Shown: positions 31,301-42,848 of the stretch, in pieces
Numbering within the stretch: position 1 is the stretch's first letter
Layout: each line of letters begins with the position of its first letter
Origin: Saccharum officinarum
Lineage: Eukaryota; Streptophyta; Magnoliopsida; Poales; Poaceae
Reading direction: 5' to 3'
Length of the DNA stretch: 64,000 nucleotides
Assembly (NCBI GenBank): GCA_020631735.1
Contig: CM036160.1
Span: forward strand, 113,752,680-113,816,679
Notes under the pieces: generated by a model
Seen by the model: only the letters and a program-made list of their open reading frames with translations
Told to the model about the DNA's origin: nothing
The model's database searches: none
Program-made: the position numbers and the translations under genes

Positions 31301-34300
31301 ATTCTCAAATGTGCAACCGATCAAAAAATAAATTATGTGAATCTAATTTTCTGACTGAATCCGTATCAAAGAAAACACATAATATTTCCTACAATAATTT
31401 TAACGCCAATGCTACAATGCTATATATATTACCGGGGGCTCAGATTGAGCCTGGTCATTGGAATCAGAGTCCTGCTTAGACAGGACAAAAATAATTCTGT
31501 TCCATCACGCAATCAAATCAAGTCACGGATATCTACCAACTAAGGTGCCTATAAATTAACATGCACCTGGTCGAATCATTGAACCACGAGTAAATCCATC
31601 TAGCTGGCTTCCGTTTCGTACAACAACGATGGCACTTGGCGTTGCACGTGCTCCACCGCTTGCCGATACCGTCGTCGACTACGGCCCGCTGCCCACGGAC
31701 ATGTTGTATGACATCTTGCCCTGCCTTCCCTCCGACGAGGTCTGCCGCAAGCGGCTGGTGTGCCGGACGTGGCGGTCATTGACGTCCGACACGCACTTTG
31801 CCAGGGCGCACGCGCCACACACCATCCGGCACCGCACGTCATCGTCGTCCGCCACCACGATGAAGACAGGCAGCTGAGGTCCGCGTCGTGGACCTGCACG
31901 GCAAAGTCATCAAGTGGAGATTGATTCGATGGCCCATCAGGCGCCTGAGCATGCACGTACGGCGACCTGCTCTGCACCTCCCATGACTGGGGCCTGACCA
32001 GTGTGGTGGACATGGTCGTCGGTGCCGTTTCCGACGTGGCCGCCGAGCACCAGAAGAAAGTCAACTTAGCCTATGTTGTGGTTGTCGCCGGGCTCGCCTA
32101 CTTCCTTGCAGACGAACTCGACATGGAGGCAGATCGCCTAGCTGTATTTGACCTGACGACGGAGGAGTGGAAACTAGCGACGCTAAGGGCCCTGACCAGT
32201 AGCCTTCTAGCTAGCATGGACGATGAGGAGGAAGACGACAAGCTCATCATGCCACCCTATCATCCACTTATTCTTCTTCGTAGGAAACATTGTCAGCTGG
32301 CCAGTTTGGGCGAGAGCTTGGTGGTACTCTACTTCAACGTCAAGAATGGCTCGACGGAGCTCTGGTTCCTGTAAGACATGGAGGATGACACGATAGGGCG
32401 CTGGAGCAAACAGTTGGACATCATTAAATAAATTAATTTATATTAGGTTGTTATGGACATCATTAAAATAAAAATCTATCAATACACACATATTAGGTTG
32501 TCATGGACATCATCATTAAATAAATTATAAAATAAAAATCTAACAATGCACATATTAGGCCGCATCACCACTTGATCTGTGCTCACCACTACGTCGCCAC
32601 CCCCCCTCGCCCGCGGCAATGGTGTGGCCCGTGCCTCACCGCAGCAACACCGCCCGCGCACCGAGGATCGTGCAGGAGGCTCAGGAAGAGTGGACATGCC
32701 ACTCGCCATAGACCTTGGTCGAGCAAGGAAAAAACTAGAGAAGAAAAAACAAAAAGGTATTGTAGTCATTTTCTTGTTTTCAACAATTAGAAGAGCCTAA
32801 CGTACTTTTAAAACAGTTTCAGCTTCATCAATGGAACTGCTCCACTAGCTGAAGTTAGAAAAATCACTACCATTAAAACAGAGTTATATCAAATGGGTCT
32901 AAAAAGAAAACAGAAAAATAGAAGTTTACTCCTTTGGAACGGAGAAAGTACTTTATCAATACCTATTACTTTTAACTGAGAAAATAATTTATTCATTCAT
33001 AACTAGAAATTTGTGTGTGTCAAATAATTAGATATACACACAACATCATATAAGATATCACGACAAACTTCATGAACGAGGCTAGATTATTGACCCTTAA
33101 AGTTTGGAACTGATGGTAATGATAATATATTTGTCCATCACCCGTGGCAACGCACGGGCAATTTTGCTAGTTACACAAAATTTAAGTTCACAATGGATTC
33201 GTCTTCTGCTCGTCATCAACTTCAATTGGAGCAGGTTGATCACGCTGGGCCATCTAGTCGTCCTAATAAAGTAATAATAACAAAGAGAAAAAAGAACAAA
33301 ATTTCTGCTCAAAGCACATAATGAACAAAAGTATTGAACGCACGGACAGTCGAGGAACTGAATAGTTTCTTACCGATTGAATCTTGCTGGAGCCACCCAG
33401 GGATGCTTGGAGCAGGGGCGCAAGGCTGCAACTGAAGGGGCTGGGCTGCCGCTAGCAGGGAGGGGGCGTAGCCGGACTACGTTGCCGCTGGCCGCTGGCT
33501 GCTCTGCCGCCAGCCGATTTGACGGCGAGCTGCCCAGGGATGCTCCTTGCTCCATCCTCCAAGCAGAGGCACACCGGCATAGAGCTGCAGCAGCAGGGAA
33601 CCGGGATCTGGGAGGGTCGCCGCCGGCCGCTGGCTGCTCTGCCGCCGGCCGATTTGACGGCGAGCCGCCCAGGGATGCTCCTTGCTCCATCCTCCAAGCA
33701 GAGGCACACCGGCATAGAGCTGCAGCAGCAGGGAACCGGGATCTGGGAGGGTCGCTGCCGGCCGCCGGCCGCCGCTAATTGCCACTCGCGTCGGGTGCGC
33801 CTGGGTGGAAGTCGCGAGATTGCCAGTGTGTGCCACCGTGCGGGTGATGTGCTGAAGGGGAATAGGTCACGCGTGGAGTTAAGTTGGGCTAGTTTTCTTT
33901 CATGGGCTGTATCCAAATCAGCCCAAACGTGTCTGATACTTGTATCCTGGTCAATACGTATCCAGTTTTCGTAGTACGGCCTGGATACGTATCCGAGCCG
34001 TATCCGAGGCGTATCTGTATCCGTCGGATACGCGATACGGAACCCCTCTGGAGTATCTGCGCATCGTAGTCGTAGGGCATCAATCAGTTAGGCCAAGTAT
34101 TGTTATCAGGTTTTCTTATCAATATTAAATAGATCTAAGCATATTCTTTCATGAACCTTTGCGAACAGCTTCATAGATGGTGTTAAGTGTATATCTTGTT
34201 GTGTTTACCTACTAGTGTAGGGGGTTTCTTGCATATGTACATGCTGTATATCTCCCCTGTTTGTTTGGGTTTCTCCTCATGCTTGTGTTGTGTAATCAAA

Positions 34301-37300
34301 CAAGCCAGCAAGCAATGCAGAGAAGCATCTCTATGATTGTGTTTTCTATGGTGCAGCCCCGAGGGTGAACACGGTGGTACGAACTGTATCAGGAGTTGGG
34401 TAGCTGAGTACTGCTTGCTAGCTTGGCACTAGGCTTAGGTTGTTTCTTTCTTTTTTCTTATTTTTTTTTGTGGCATGAATGAACTGACATCTTGTGGGCG
34501 TGTGGTGTTGTGTGTGTGTGTGTGTTTAATATTCTGACTTCTATTCCTTCTTTAATGACATGCAACTCACCTGCACGTTTGAGGAAAGAAGTATTTCAAA
34601 GTTTTATACTTAAATCTTATTTTTTGTGATCCCAATATCCCACTGATGGCCTAGTTGTGCTAGATTATTGGTTCTGTTGATCAGTCTGGATGTCTCTCTG
34701 AAGTCTGTATGATAATTTTAGGCAGCAGGAGAGAATCCTCATTTTCCTTTTTTTTTATTACTGATGACATTAATTTTTCAGGTGTTTCAATCTTGGAGAG
34801 TGATGATTCTGCCATCACCATGGAACTCGAGTTGCAATGGGATGGCAATCCCAATATAGTACTTGACATCCAAACAACACTTGGAATTTCTCTTCCTGTA
34901 CAGGTAATATGATGTAGTTATACGCTGAATTAAAGCAGAGAAAGGTGTATGAATCCCTGTAATCTGGTTTACTATCCAACAATCTTCTCCGCCCAGCTTG
35001 TATATTGTTATAATCTGCATGCTACTTTTCACAATCTACAAGCTGAAACAAGCAGGCCTTATAGTCTCAGTATGATTTAACTAACTTGTAGTTGTACTAT
35101 TTTCCTAACAATACACTTGTAGTATTTCTATTTCTGAATGTCTAAACCCAAAGAAGCAGCAGCTGAAACACTGTGCTTATTATTATTTTTTCTAGAACAT
35201 GCAGGAGATCTGTGTGTCACACACCAACACCCCCTCGCTCTCAAACAACTAAACTGCCCATGATACACCACAAAACACTACCACGACCAGGAGAAAAACA
35301 CCTTAATGTCAGCTGAAGAGACAAGACAATTAGATAAGCAATGCCCTTAGCCCCCTGCCAATGTTAGATAATCTTCTGCTCTCTCATCTCTCTTTTGTCA
35401 TTGGATCGGAACAGGGACTGCTCCTCTCTTTTCTTTCATTGCTGCCTGTCTTGAGTACAGTACTGCAAAAGGGCTTCTAGCTGAGTTGGTTAGATGGTCT
35501 GAGTTTCAGGCTAGGGTTAAAAAAATCCCCTCGTCTGTCCCACGCCAAAGCACAGGTCTAAGGCCTGGCCGCCGTTGTGGTCTCACATGGGCTACGGTAC
35601 CGCTGTGTATGGGTGGGGTAGGGGTTCGGGGATTTTCTTGACCTGCGTGAGGTCTTCTTAATGCAATACCCGGGAGCTGTCTTACCCCCTGCAGATCAAT
35701 TTTTTTTCTTTTTCTTTAGGACAGTAGCAGGTAGCATAATGGTAGCACAAGTAGTATGGGCAGCATTGCCCTTAGTTGGTAGAGTTTGTAGATGACCTCA
35801 TGCACTTTTGACTAAAAACTACTAGAGGCATAGCTGCAGCCTGAGTTCAGCATCTCCATTTCACGTGTGTTGATATGTGTGTGCGTGCTCTGATCTCCTT
35901 TTCTTCAACCTCCAGCCTCTGTGTGTGTTTGTGTGTGAGTGAGGGGTGTGGTGATAGACACCTGAGTGACAGCCGGCCAACAACCAAACCCCATAATCTC
36001 ATCTCTTCAACCGCCAATAGCGTGATGCTCTCAAGATGTGAGGTCCCATAAAAAACACAGCGGTTATGATAGATTCCAAATGATTCAACTTCCAAGAATT
36101 ATAATGGAATTTTGACCTTGCTGAACCTGTCTGACCACCCCTTGGTTGATTCTAGATCACCAGCCATCGAAGGAAGACTCTCCCAGTTGGGGGGAGAGGT
36201 TCTGGAGCCCCACCCTTTGTAGCAGCCAAACCAAAACTGCCGAGAGAAAACACATGCCACTAAAGGTGATTAATTGTTTCACCTTTCACACGATGGGCAG
36301 CAAGGAGAGGTCAGCGAAACACTGTTGCCTAACTGTTGTGCCTGGTGCTTGGCTATAGGTGGGTGGTGGTGGATATGGTTCTCAATGGGACGGCGAGGAC
36401 CTTGCCTCGCCTTCCCGGAGCTGACAGGGACGATAACAGAGAGGGGAAGGGAGAGGGAGAGGGAGTGGGTTTTTGCTTGCCTCATTCCTTCACTGATGCT
36501 CCCCTTTTAAGCAGGGCTTATAAACCAAATACTGAAAGTATTAAACACATGAAATGATAAGGAAGCAATCCCACATTTCTCCTAATCAAAGCATTCGGCA
36601 AGTTTCAGTCATCGTGGCGCCTTTCCTTCTAGTGCCTGAACCGTGTAAGCGTGCTGATGTGTCTGCCTCTACCTTCTTCTTGTGACATTTAAAACATGGG
36701 GCCCCACATAATGGCGACATCTTTACTGGTTTCTATTTTTTTTGCCACAGACCAACAGTTTTGTGTCAAAAAAGCATGAAACGGTTATACTCAATCCTAG
36801 CAAATTTGAAGAACTGGAAACATATTCAGTGCAATAATTGTTCCACATATGAAACATTTTTTTTTGTTCGTGGCTCTTGTTGGGTTTCATCTCTAGCCTA
36901 CTCCAACACGCTTGAGGCTAAAAGGCTCCGTTGTCTTTGTTGTAAGTGATGTGCATGTGGTGTGCATTCCTTTAGACATACATGTATATACGTGTGTGTT
37001 AGTATCGAGCTTGGGCCTTGGGCCGTGTAATCCTAAGCATAGCCGGTCAGCCCTTGATTGATTAGGAATAGGAGAGGCATTCTTGGTTGGTATTGTTTCT
37101 ATAGATCCAAGATCTCCTGTGGCCTATACATACATGTACTCTCTGATCTAATCAATCAATCTACTCTTTCCACACAATCCCTGTTGCTTACACATGGATC
37201 ATGGAAGGGAAAATGTTGCACAAATTTTTGAGCAGTTGAACTATGCTTAGGATATAAATTTTTTAGATCATGGTGTAATTATATAGAGTACCAAGTATAT

Positions 37301-40300
37301 CTTTGTTTTTTATCCATGTTAGGTGAAAAATATTGGATTCACAGGAGTACTTCGGCTCGTATTCAAACCTCTGGTGGCTGAATTCCCCTGTTTTGGAGCT
37401 GTTTGTTGTTCTTTAAGGGAGAAGGTATCACAATTTTCTTTCAGATCTAATGCTCCTCGAAATGACTCTAGTAGATTGCATGATTTAATTAGTTTGACTG
37501 CAGAGCAAGGTGGAATTTACCCTCAAGGTTATTGGTGGCGAAATGACTGCTATTCCAGGAATTTCTGATGCAATTGAGGTTTTTTTAATACATCATCCAC
37601 TTTATTTTAGTATGTACTTCTGCACCTGTTACATTACATTTATTGAACAATTCAGGGGACGATACGTGATACAATCGAGGATACACTGACATGGCCGAAT
37701 CGCATAATTGTTCCCATTGTACCTGGAGACTATAGGTAACTCACTGCACACATAATCTGGAAGTATTTATGTTTGTCATTGGATTGTTGAGTATGCCTGT
37801 TCTTTCAGTGACTTGGAGTTGAAACCTACTGGGGTATTAGAAGTAAAACTGGTGGAAGCTAGGGACCTAAAGAACAAGGACCTTGTGGGAAAGTCAGACC
37901 CTTTTGCAGTGCTATACATACGTCCATTGCGTGAGAAAACAAAGAAAAGCAAAACAATTGTAAGTGCTTTCTCTTGTTTAAGGTAGATGAATGTCATCCT
38001 AACTTTGTTCTTCTGCAGAACAATGATTTGAACCCCATCTGGAATGAGCACTATGAATTTGTGGTTGAGGACATATCTACGCAGCACTTGACTGTAAAAA
38101 TTTATGATGATGAAGGACTCCAAGCATCAGAGATCCTTGGCTGTGCTCGAGTAGCCTTAGCTGATCTACAGCCAGGAAAAGTGAAGGATTTATGGTTAGA
38201 TCTTGTGAAGGACCTGGACATTCAACGAGACAAGAAACCTCGTGGTCAGGTCTGTTGATGCACTTCACATGTCTTTTCCAGGTTTAGATACAGGATTACA
38301 GGTTATCTAATATGTGGTTAAACCGTAGAATTGGCTCTATGGCATTTTAATTCCATTGCATTTGCTAGTTATAGTTGTGAATGAATGGATATGCTAGGCA
38401 CAATCATGATTTGCCGTAAGATTTACAACACAATACTGCTCCTACTTCACCTTTAATAAGCTTTTGTTTTCAGAACTAGAGAAATGTTTTAGTTGAAACG
38501 ATGATAGCACACTAATCTAGTCAAACTGAAAGCGAAGGTATGCGGCGAGAATTAGTAGATTATAGAGGTACATAGAACATGTATATATAGGTAGGGATAG
38601 GGACGACTTGTAGAAACAGAACCGTCCTCTGATATCCCATACCAAATACAACTCAATCTACAATAAGTGTGTGGACTTGGAGTCCAAGACACAAAGCCTG
38701 AAAAGGCTGGCTGACTAGACCTAGGCCGCAAGGCCCAGTGTAGGTCGACACACCCCTGCAGTCGAAACAACGGAACCTCGGACGTTGAGACTGTATCTGA
38801 ACTCAGTGAACACAGATGTCAGCATACTGCGAGGAGGATGGAGCCTGCAGGACGCAGACATCACCAACAGCCGCACGCTCACGAACGAAATGGAGATCAA
38901 TCTCAATATGCTTGGTACACTGATGTTGAACTGGATTGCTGGACATGTATACGACACTGATATTATCACAATAGACCAGTGTGGCACGGCAGAGGAGCAG
39001 AAAGATGACGGGCTGCCTGGTGAACCAGTAGGCGGCGGCGAACCTCCAGACAGTGTGTCGGTGGAACCAGCAGGAGGTGGTGGCCGGTGTGTTCGGGTGT
39101 TTTCTAGGCTGCTATGGCTGGGGTCTTCGCTGCCTATAGAAAACCATGGGGGTGGTCTTTCCCCACCATCCTACTTTTTGGAAGAAGGTTGAGCAAACGA
39201 TATGCAGCAATGTAACAACATAGTGACCTCTATGCATAGGAGTTGACTGGAAGCATGACTAAATGCAAATGGACATGTGGAGCAGCGTTTTGGTGCAAAC
39301 TACCATGGTTCACATTTGTCCCATGCTCATGATAACGAAATGATAAAGCATATATGCTAAACTATGATAGGTTTGAAATTATTAACTATTTTTTTAAAAA
39401 AAATAAATACAGCAGGGGAGGCCCCCACTGTTAGGATTTTATTAAAAGAAAAGCAAAACAATTGTACAGTTGTACAAAGAACACAAGAAGGGGAAACTAA
39501 ACAGGCAAGAAAACGAGGCCGGAGAGAGGCCAGAGAGCTAAAAAAACAAGAGCAGCTACAAAAAAAAAGGTTACCATGCAACTCAAAAGACGCTCCATCT
39601 TTTTTTGGGGGGAAACAAAAGAGGCTCCATCTAAAGAGTAAAATGGTGGTCAATAAAACTTGTCTCTTGATGTCATCTAGGTCCCTAAACTACTGAAATT
39701 TATTTGCGTCGCTAAACATGTTAAGAGTACTGCCTGAGGTTCAAATCTACCTTAGTAGATAATGACAAGTAGCGTGGAGCTCCATATGACCATGTGTGTT
39801 CACCTAGCAGCAGCACCACTTTTTGATATATCTGTGTTGGATTGAGGGTAAGTAGAGATAACTTTGTAGCTAATGACATGTATCCCAAGCATGTATCAAT
39901 TGCAAAACTTATCTCTTAACATCCATGGTGCCTGTGGCCAGCTCCTACACATGCAACGCCTGCCTTTCAAGCTGTAATACTGACCCACATGACACCCCGA
40001 GTGACATTTCAGTTTTTTTTACTGGAAACAGGAGGGGTTTCCCCCTACTGTGCATTTATTAATAAAAAGGAGAACCAGCTTACAAAAAAAGTTCGACACA
40101 AAAGAGGAAAGGAAGAAAATAAGCAATTACAGGGCTTCTAGCCATTGTTATAGAAGGAAAGTACTTCTTTGCTCTGTGAACTTCAAATAATATGTGTTCT
40201 TTCTTTTTCCTGTATTCTTATTGAACTTCAAATAAAACTTGGATCATATACATTTATGTAACAGTGGTCCTCAATTTTTTCTTGCAGTGAAGTTAATGAT

Positions 40301-41403
40301 TTTGCATGTTTCCTTGTTCCTCAGGTTCACCTGGAGCTGCTCTACTACCCTTACGCTAAGCATGAAGGGGTTCCTAACCCTTTTGCTAATCAGATTCAAC
40401 TAACTTCATTGGAGAAGGTCCTCAAAACCGAGTCAAATGGATATGATGTTAATCAGAGGAAAAATGTTATTATGAGAGGAGTCCTTTCGGTAACAGTCAT
40501 ATCTGCAGAGGACTTGCCACCTATGGACATTGGTGGCAAGGCTGACCCATTTGTGGTCCTGTACTTAAGGAAGGGAGAAACCAAAAAGAAGACAAGGGTT
40601 ATTATCTTTCCCAATCTCAGAGTTCTGTACGGCCATATACCTTTTCAAGGCTCTCATAATTCAGTATTATTGCAGGTTGTGACAGACACGCTAAATCCAA
40701 TATGGAACCAGACATTTGATTTCATGGTAGAAGATGCGCTGCATGATTTGCTCATGGTGGAAGTCTGGGACCATGATACATTTGGAAAGGTGCATTCTGT
40801 CTCTTGCATATTGTTTGTTCATTTGAAATCTAAAATTCCCTACCTTGATTCTTTATGGCTTCACAACATTTGTGCCAATTTGTCCGTGTGTTATTCTTTA
40901 TAAGGGTGTTTGTTTTTTGTTGTCTCGACCAGATAAACATTCTGGTTTAGCAAGTCAGAGAAAAACTGTGGGAGAGGCTACTTGATATGTTTATTGCTGC
41001 TTATGCAGTTTCAGTAATGTGTAGCCCTTTTGTTTGTACTTTTTCACTGCTTTGTGACTGATAGTTATTGCTTCTGATTTTTCCCATCGCATTTGCTGCT
41101 TCGATGTGCTTGTTGTATCCGTGAATGTAAAGTTGCTGAGTTACCTAGATTTGTATTGGGTGGAATATAATCGCACCTTGGAACTAAAACCTAGTGTTTG
41201 GTTCTGAATTCGTGTGCTAATGTTACCTGTTTATTACGTTGCAGGATTACATAGGGAGGTGCATCTTGACACTCACGAGAGTTATACTTGAAGGTGAATT
41301 CCAAGATACCTTTGTCTTGCAAGGTGCCAAATCGGGAAAACTGAACTTGCACTTCAAGTGGACGCCACAGCCAATCTATCGAGATCGTGACCGGGACCAG
41401 TGA
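28350..41403 (+). CDS. SYT5: Plant synaptotagmin with SMP and two C2 domains (SYT4/SYT5 type), 13 exons
   Basis: Exons: 28350-28454, 28759-28863, 28937-28987, 29121-29241, 34782-34903, 37323-37424, 37504-37578, 37656-37735, 37809-37959, 38019-38249, 40325-40597, 40676-40789, 41245-41403, giving 562 residues. Residues 1-22 are a membrane anchor (FLFGAFLGLVVGVAVVMAF). An SMP lipid-transfer domain spans about 70-255 (AASELIKTSVEP, FSKLTLGTVAPQFTG, QWDGNPNIVLD, NIGFTGVLRLVFKPL). C2A lies at about 260-375 (KSDPFA, NDLNPIWNE, YDDEG) and C2B at about 422-540 (KADPFV, TLNPIWNQ, WDHDTFGKD), with Ca2+-binding Asp residues present. This family tethers the ER to the plasma membrane. All junctions are GT-AG and in phase except the exon 2 donor, which lacks GT at the phase-correct place. 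Introns 4, 5 and 10 are enlarged by transposons. The length matches the family. Confidence 0.93.
29279..30032 (-). mobile_element. 5'-truncated LINE (L1-like) in synaptotagmin intron 4
   Basis: A 195-codon minus-strand frame (29401-29988) reads FRYLGSMLQKDGDID, IRPAMLYGAECWPTKR, MLRWCCGHTRRDRVRN and RLRWFGHVQRRP, the C-terminal end of plant LINE ORF2. A 3' tail ending in TTG repeats follows. TTTTTTTATGTAT at 29266-29278 and 30033-30045 is a 13 bp target-site duplication. The frame is still open, so the insertion is fairly recent. Confidence 0.9.
30125..30498. mobile_element. MITE with 15 bp perfect terminal inverted repeats (intron 4)
   Basis: AGGGTCTGATTGGTT at 30125-30139 is exactly complementary to AACCAATCAGACCCT at 30484-30498. 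The interior has no coding capacity. The target duplication is not clear, so the superfamily is undetermined. Confidence 0.7.
30610..30735 (-). mobile_element. LINE 3'-end fragment (intron 4)
   Basis: The stretch TTTTTTTATCGAACAACGTAGG with GCACGTGTCATTTCATCAAGAG resembles the 3' terminal part of grass LINEs on the minus strand, with the T-run as the complement of a poly(A) tail. Confidence 0.4.
30883..33170 (+). mobile_element. Non-autonomous Helitron with captured F-box gene, in synaptotagmin intron 4
   Basis: It starts TCTATACCTAATATT after an A (30882) and ends CTAG before a T (33171). The 3' end has a perfect six-base-pair hairpin, CCCGTG-GCAACG-CACGGG at 33141-33158, eight bases before CTAG. 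These are the defining grass Helitron features. It is 2288 bp long and has no Rep/helicase gene. Confidence 0.9.
31629..32430 (+). pseudogene. Captured F-box protein gene fragment inside the Helitron
   Basis: The frame at 31629 starts MALGVARAPP and reads LPTDMLYDILPCLPSDEV, RLVCRTWRSL and HFARAHA, an F-box motif (Skp1-binding, ubiquitin ligase adaptor). The frame breaks at 31877. Sequence continuing in other frames reads VRVVDLHGKVIKWRL, CTSHDWGLTSVVD and LAVFDLTTEEWKLATL, the usual C-terminal part of grass F-box genes. At least two frameshifts and a stop near 32372 make it a pseudogene. Confidence 0.82.
33492..33761. repeat. Two tandem copies of a 135 bp GC-rich unit
   Basis: CCGCTGGCTGCTCTGCCGCC starts at 33492 and at 33627. 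The two copies are nearly identical and 135 bp is a whole number of codons, so frames on both strands show a repeated 45-residue unit. No domain was recognised; probably part of the flanking transposon. Confidence 0.85.
35471..35720 (+). mobile_element. Au-like SINE in synaptotagmin intron 5
   Basis: A tRNA-like head contains an A box (TAGCTGAGTTGG at 35478-35489) and a weak B box (GGGTTAAAAAAATCCC). The 3' part reads AATGCAATACCCGGGAGCTG and CTTACCCCCTGCAG before a T-run, as in grass Au SINEs. The B box is decayed, so Pol III transcription is doubtful. Confidence 0.75.
36876..36945 (+). mobile_element. LINE 3' tail fragment (intron 5)
   Basis: TTGGGTTTCATCTCTAGCC, CCAACACGCTTGAGGCTAAAAGG and TTGTCTTTGTTGTA match the complement of the LINE tail at 29279-29335, with substitutions. 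Only the tail remains. Confidence 0.55.
36997..37194 (+). repeat. Possible short solo LTR (intron 5)
   Basis: The segment starts TGTTAGTATCGAG, has GGGCCGTGTAATCC and CTATACATACATGTA motifs and ends TTGCTTACA. It resembles a short Ty1/copia LTR. No 5 bp target duplication was found, so this is tentative. Confidence 0.35.
38555..38990 (-). mobile_element. Ty1/copia remnant: end of RNase H plus LTR part (intron 10)
   Basis: On the minus strand the translation reads YCDNISVVYMSSNPVQH, KHIEIDLHFVRERAAVGDV and SSSQYADICV, the last RNase H blocks of Ty1/copia pol, then stops. The sequence toward 38555 is LTR-like. The rest of the element is missing. Confidence 0.75.
39185..39259. other. Source-like copy of the filler found at 5861-5935
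   Basis: 75 bp in intron 10 matching the junction filler with two mismatches. Here it is continuous with flanking intron DNA on both sides. Confidence 0.75.
39395..40155 (-). mobile_element. Two LINE-like 3' fragments (intron 10)
   Basis: At 39395-39640 and 40010-40150 the motif CAGGxGGxxTTxCCCCCTACTG or GGAGGCCCCCACTGTTAGG with ATTTTATTAA follows a T-run, as in decayed non-LTR ends on the minus strand. No coding part remains. Confidence 0.35.
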
Positions 41404-42473
41404 GACCTGTAAACGAAAAGACAGATAAACACTTTTCCCCAACGGTGCTGCATATTAGCTGTCCTGTACACAAATCGACAGTTCTTGGAGCCACACGACC
41501 TGTATCTTCTCCTTTGCGATGCAAGTGCATGGACCTGTATATTGAACCGTGAATGAATAGGAAATGTTACGTTGCAAGCACATATATGCCACGTGTTCAT
41601 ATGTTGGGAGTGAACCTTAGCAAAACTCGGAGTTGAATGTGGTTTCACCAGACCTTTTCTCGTGTTTTTGTTGTAGTTTGATAAATTTTAATGGCTGCAT
41701 GTTCAAAAAATTTTGTGGGAAAAGGTGATGGTTCTTACGTTAAGAATGAAGAATCATGTACCCTTGCTAGGGTACTTATATTTATAATGATTATGATTGT
41801 GTGACAATATGACAAATCGGACTAGCAATTTCCTGACATTAAAGAGCAAACGGTTTCTTGCTCTATCCCCTGGTGCTTGACTGGTTGGCTTTGGTACGTT
41901 TTGGTTGAGCTGCACGTGGTCCCGTTTGTGCAACGTGTTCCAGTGCAATTTGTGTCCATTTGGTTTTACTGTCGATACGTGAGTCCTACACATACCGATC
42001 AGATTTCTTTTTGGTTAATTAAAAAAGTATATATCGTCCGCTGCCAATACATGAAAGAAACGGTCATGGTTCTATAGATTTCTTTTCGGTCAAAGGAACA
42101 TTCTGCTTCCAATGAGCTCCACTTTGGACGCTATCTCAAGCCTCTGAATGCCTGGATTTAGCAGATACTATGGCGACACCAAATTTTGCCAATTTGTTAA
42201 TTTGATCTATTTTCTCCGTCCGTATTTTTGTCGCTTTTCGATCGAACAGTTTTAGCTTTGACTAAATATATATAAGAAAATATTAATATTTATAGCACAT
42301 AATCAATATTTTTAGATAGATCGTCAAATATGTTTTATGTTTTTGCTGTGTTTTTGCTTCCAGTAGTCGTAGGCTTGTGATGCCTCCTAAGGGCAGGAAG
42401 CACTCGCTCCACCCCTTTTTAACCATCATTATCACTTTCTAAGGAGTCAAACATACTCAACTTTAACTAAATA
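41404..42473. other. 3' side of synaptotagmin and intergenic DNA
   Basis: The first few hundred bases should be the 3' untranslated region; no clear polyadenylation signal stands out. The rest is AT-rich, without gene or clear repeat border. Confidence 0.5.
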
Positions 42474-42619
42474 CTCCCTCCGTTCTAAATTATTAGTCAT
42501 TTTGACTTTTTTAGTTCATCCATTTTTCTATGTATTTAGACATATTATTATATCTACATACATAGTAAAATTGATGTATCAAAAAAGTCAAAGCGACTTA
42601 TAATTTAGAATGGAGAGAG
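42474..42619. mobile_element. Stowaway MITE (146 bp)
   Basis: CTCCCTCCGTTCTAAATTAT at the left is complementary, with mismatches, to ATAATTTAGAATGGAGAGAG at the right. TA lies on both sides (42472-42473, 42620-42621), the Stowaway target duplication. Confidence 0.9.
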
Positions 42620-42848
42620 TATATACAAAAAAAATATATTAATATTTATGGCACATAATTAGTAGAACATCGAGTCTATTTTTATAATAATTTTATTTAG
42701 AGATACAAATGTTGCTAGTATTTTTTACAAATCTAGTCAAACTCTAAAAAGTTTGACCAGCACACAAACCATAGCAAGAACTAAATATGAGCAGAGGGAG
42801 TACTTCAGTATATGCCACTGGTTTCTAGAACCGAGTACCGGAAGACGG

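Larger units (their letters stand above)
30740..34075. mobile_element. Unclassified element with GGATACG-rich ends, split by a Helitron
   Basis: GGATACGGATACGGGTATCGGATAC repeats lie at 30768-30845, and the complementary orientation (GTATCCGAGCCGTATCCGAGG) at 33930-34050. The Helitron 30883-33170 separates the two ends. The interior 33171-33930 holds a GC-rich tandem repeat. No transposase was seen; the class is undetermined. Confidence 0.4.

Noticed and set aside
36997..37194. A definite solo LTR
   Set aside because: No target-site duplication and an uncertain right end; kept only as a tentative repeat.
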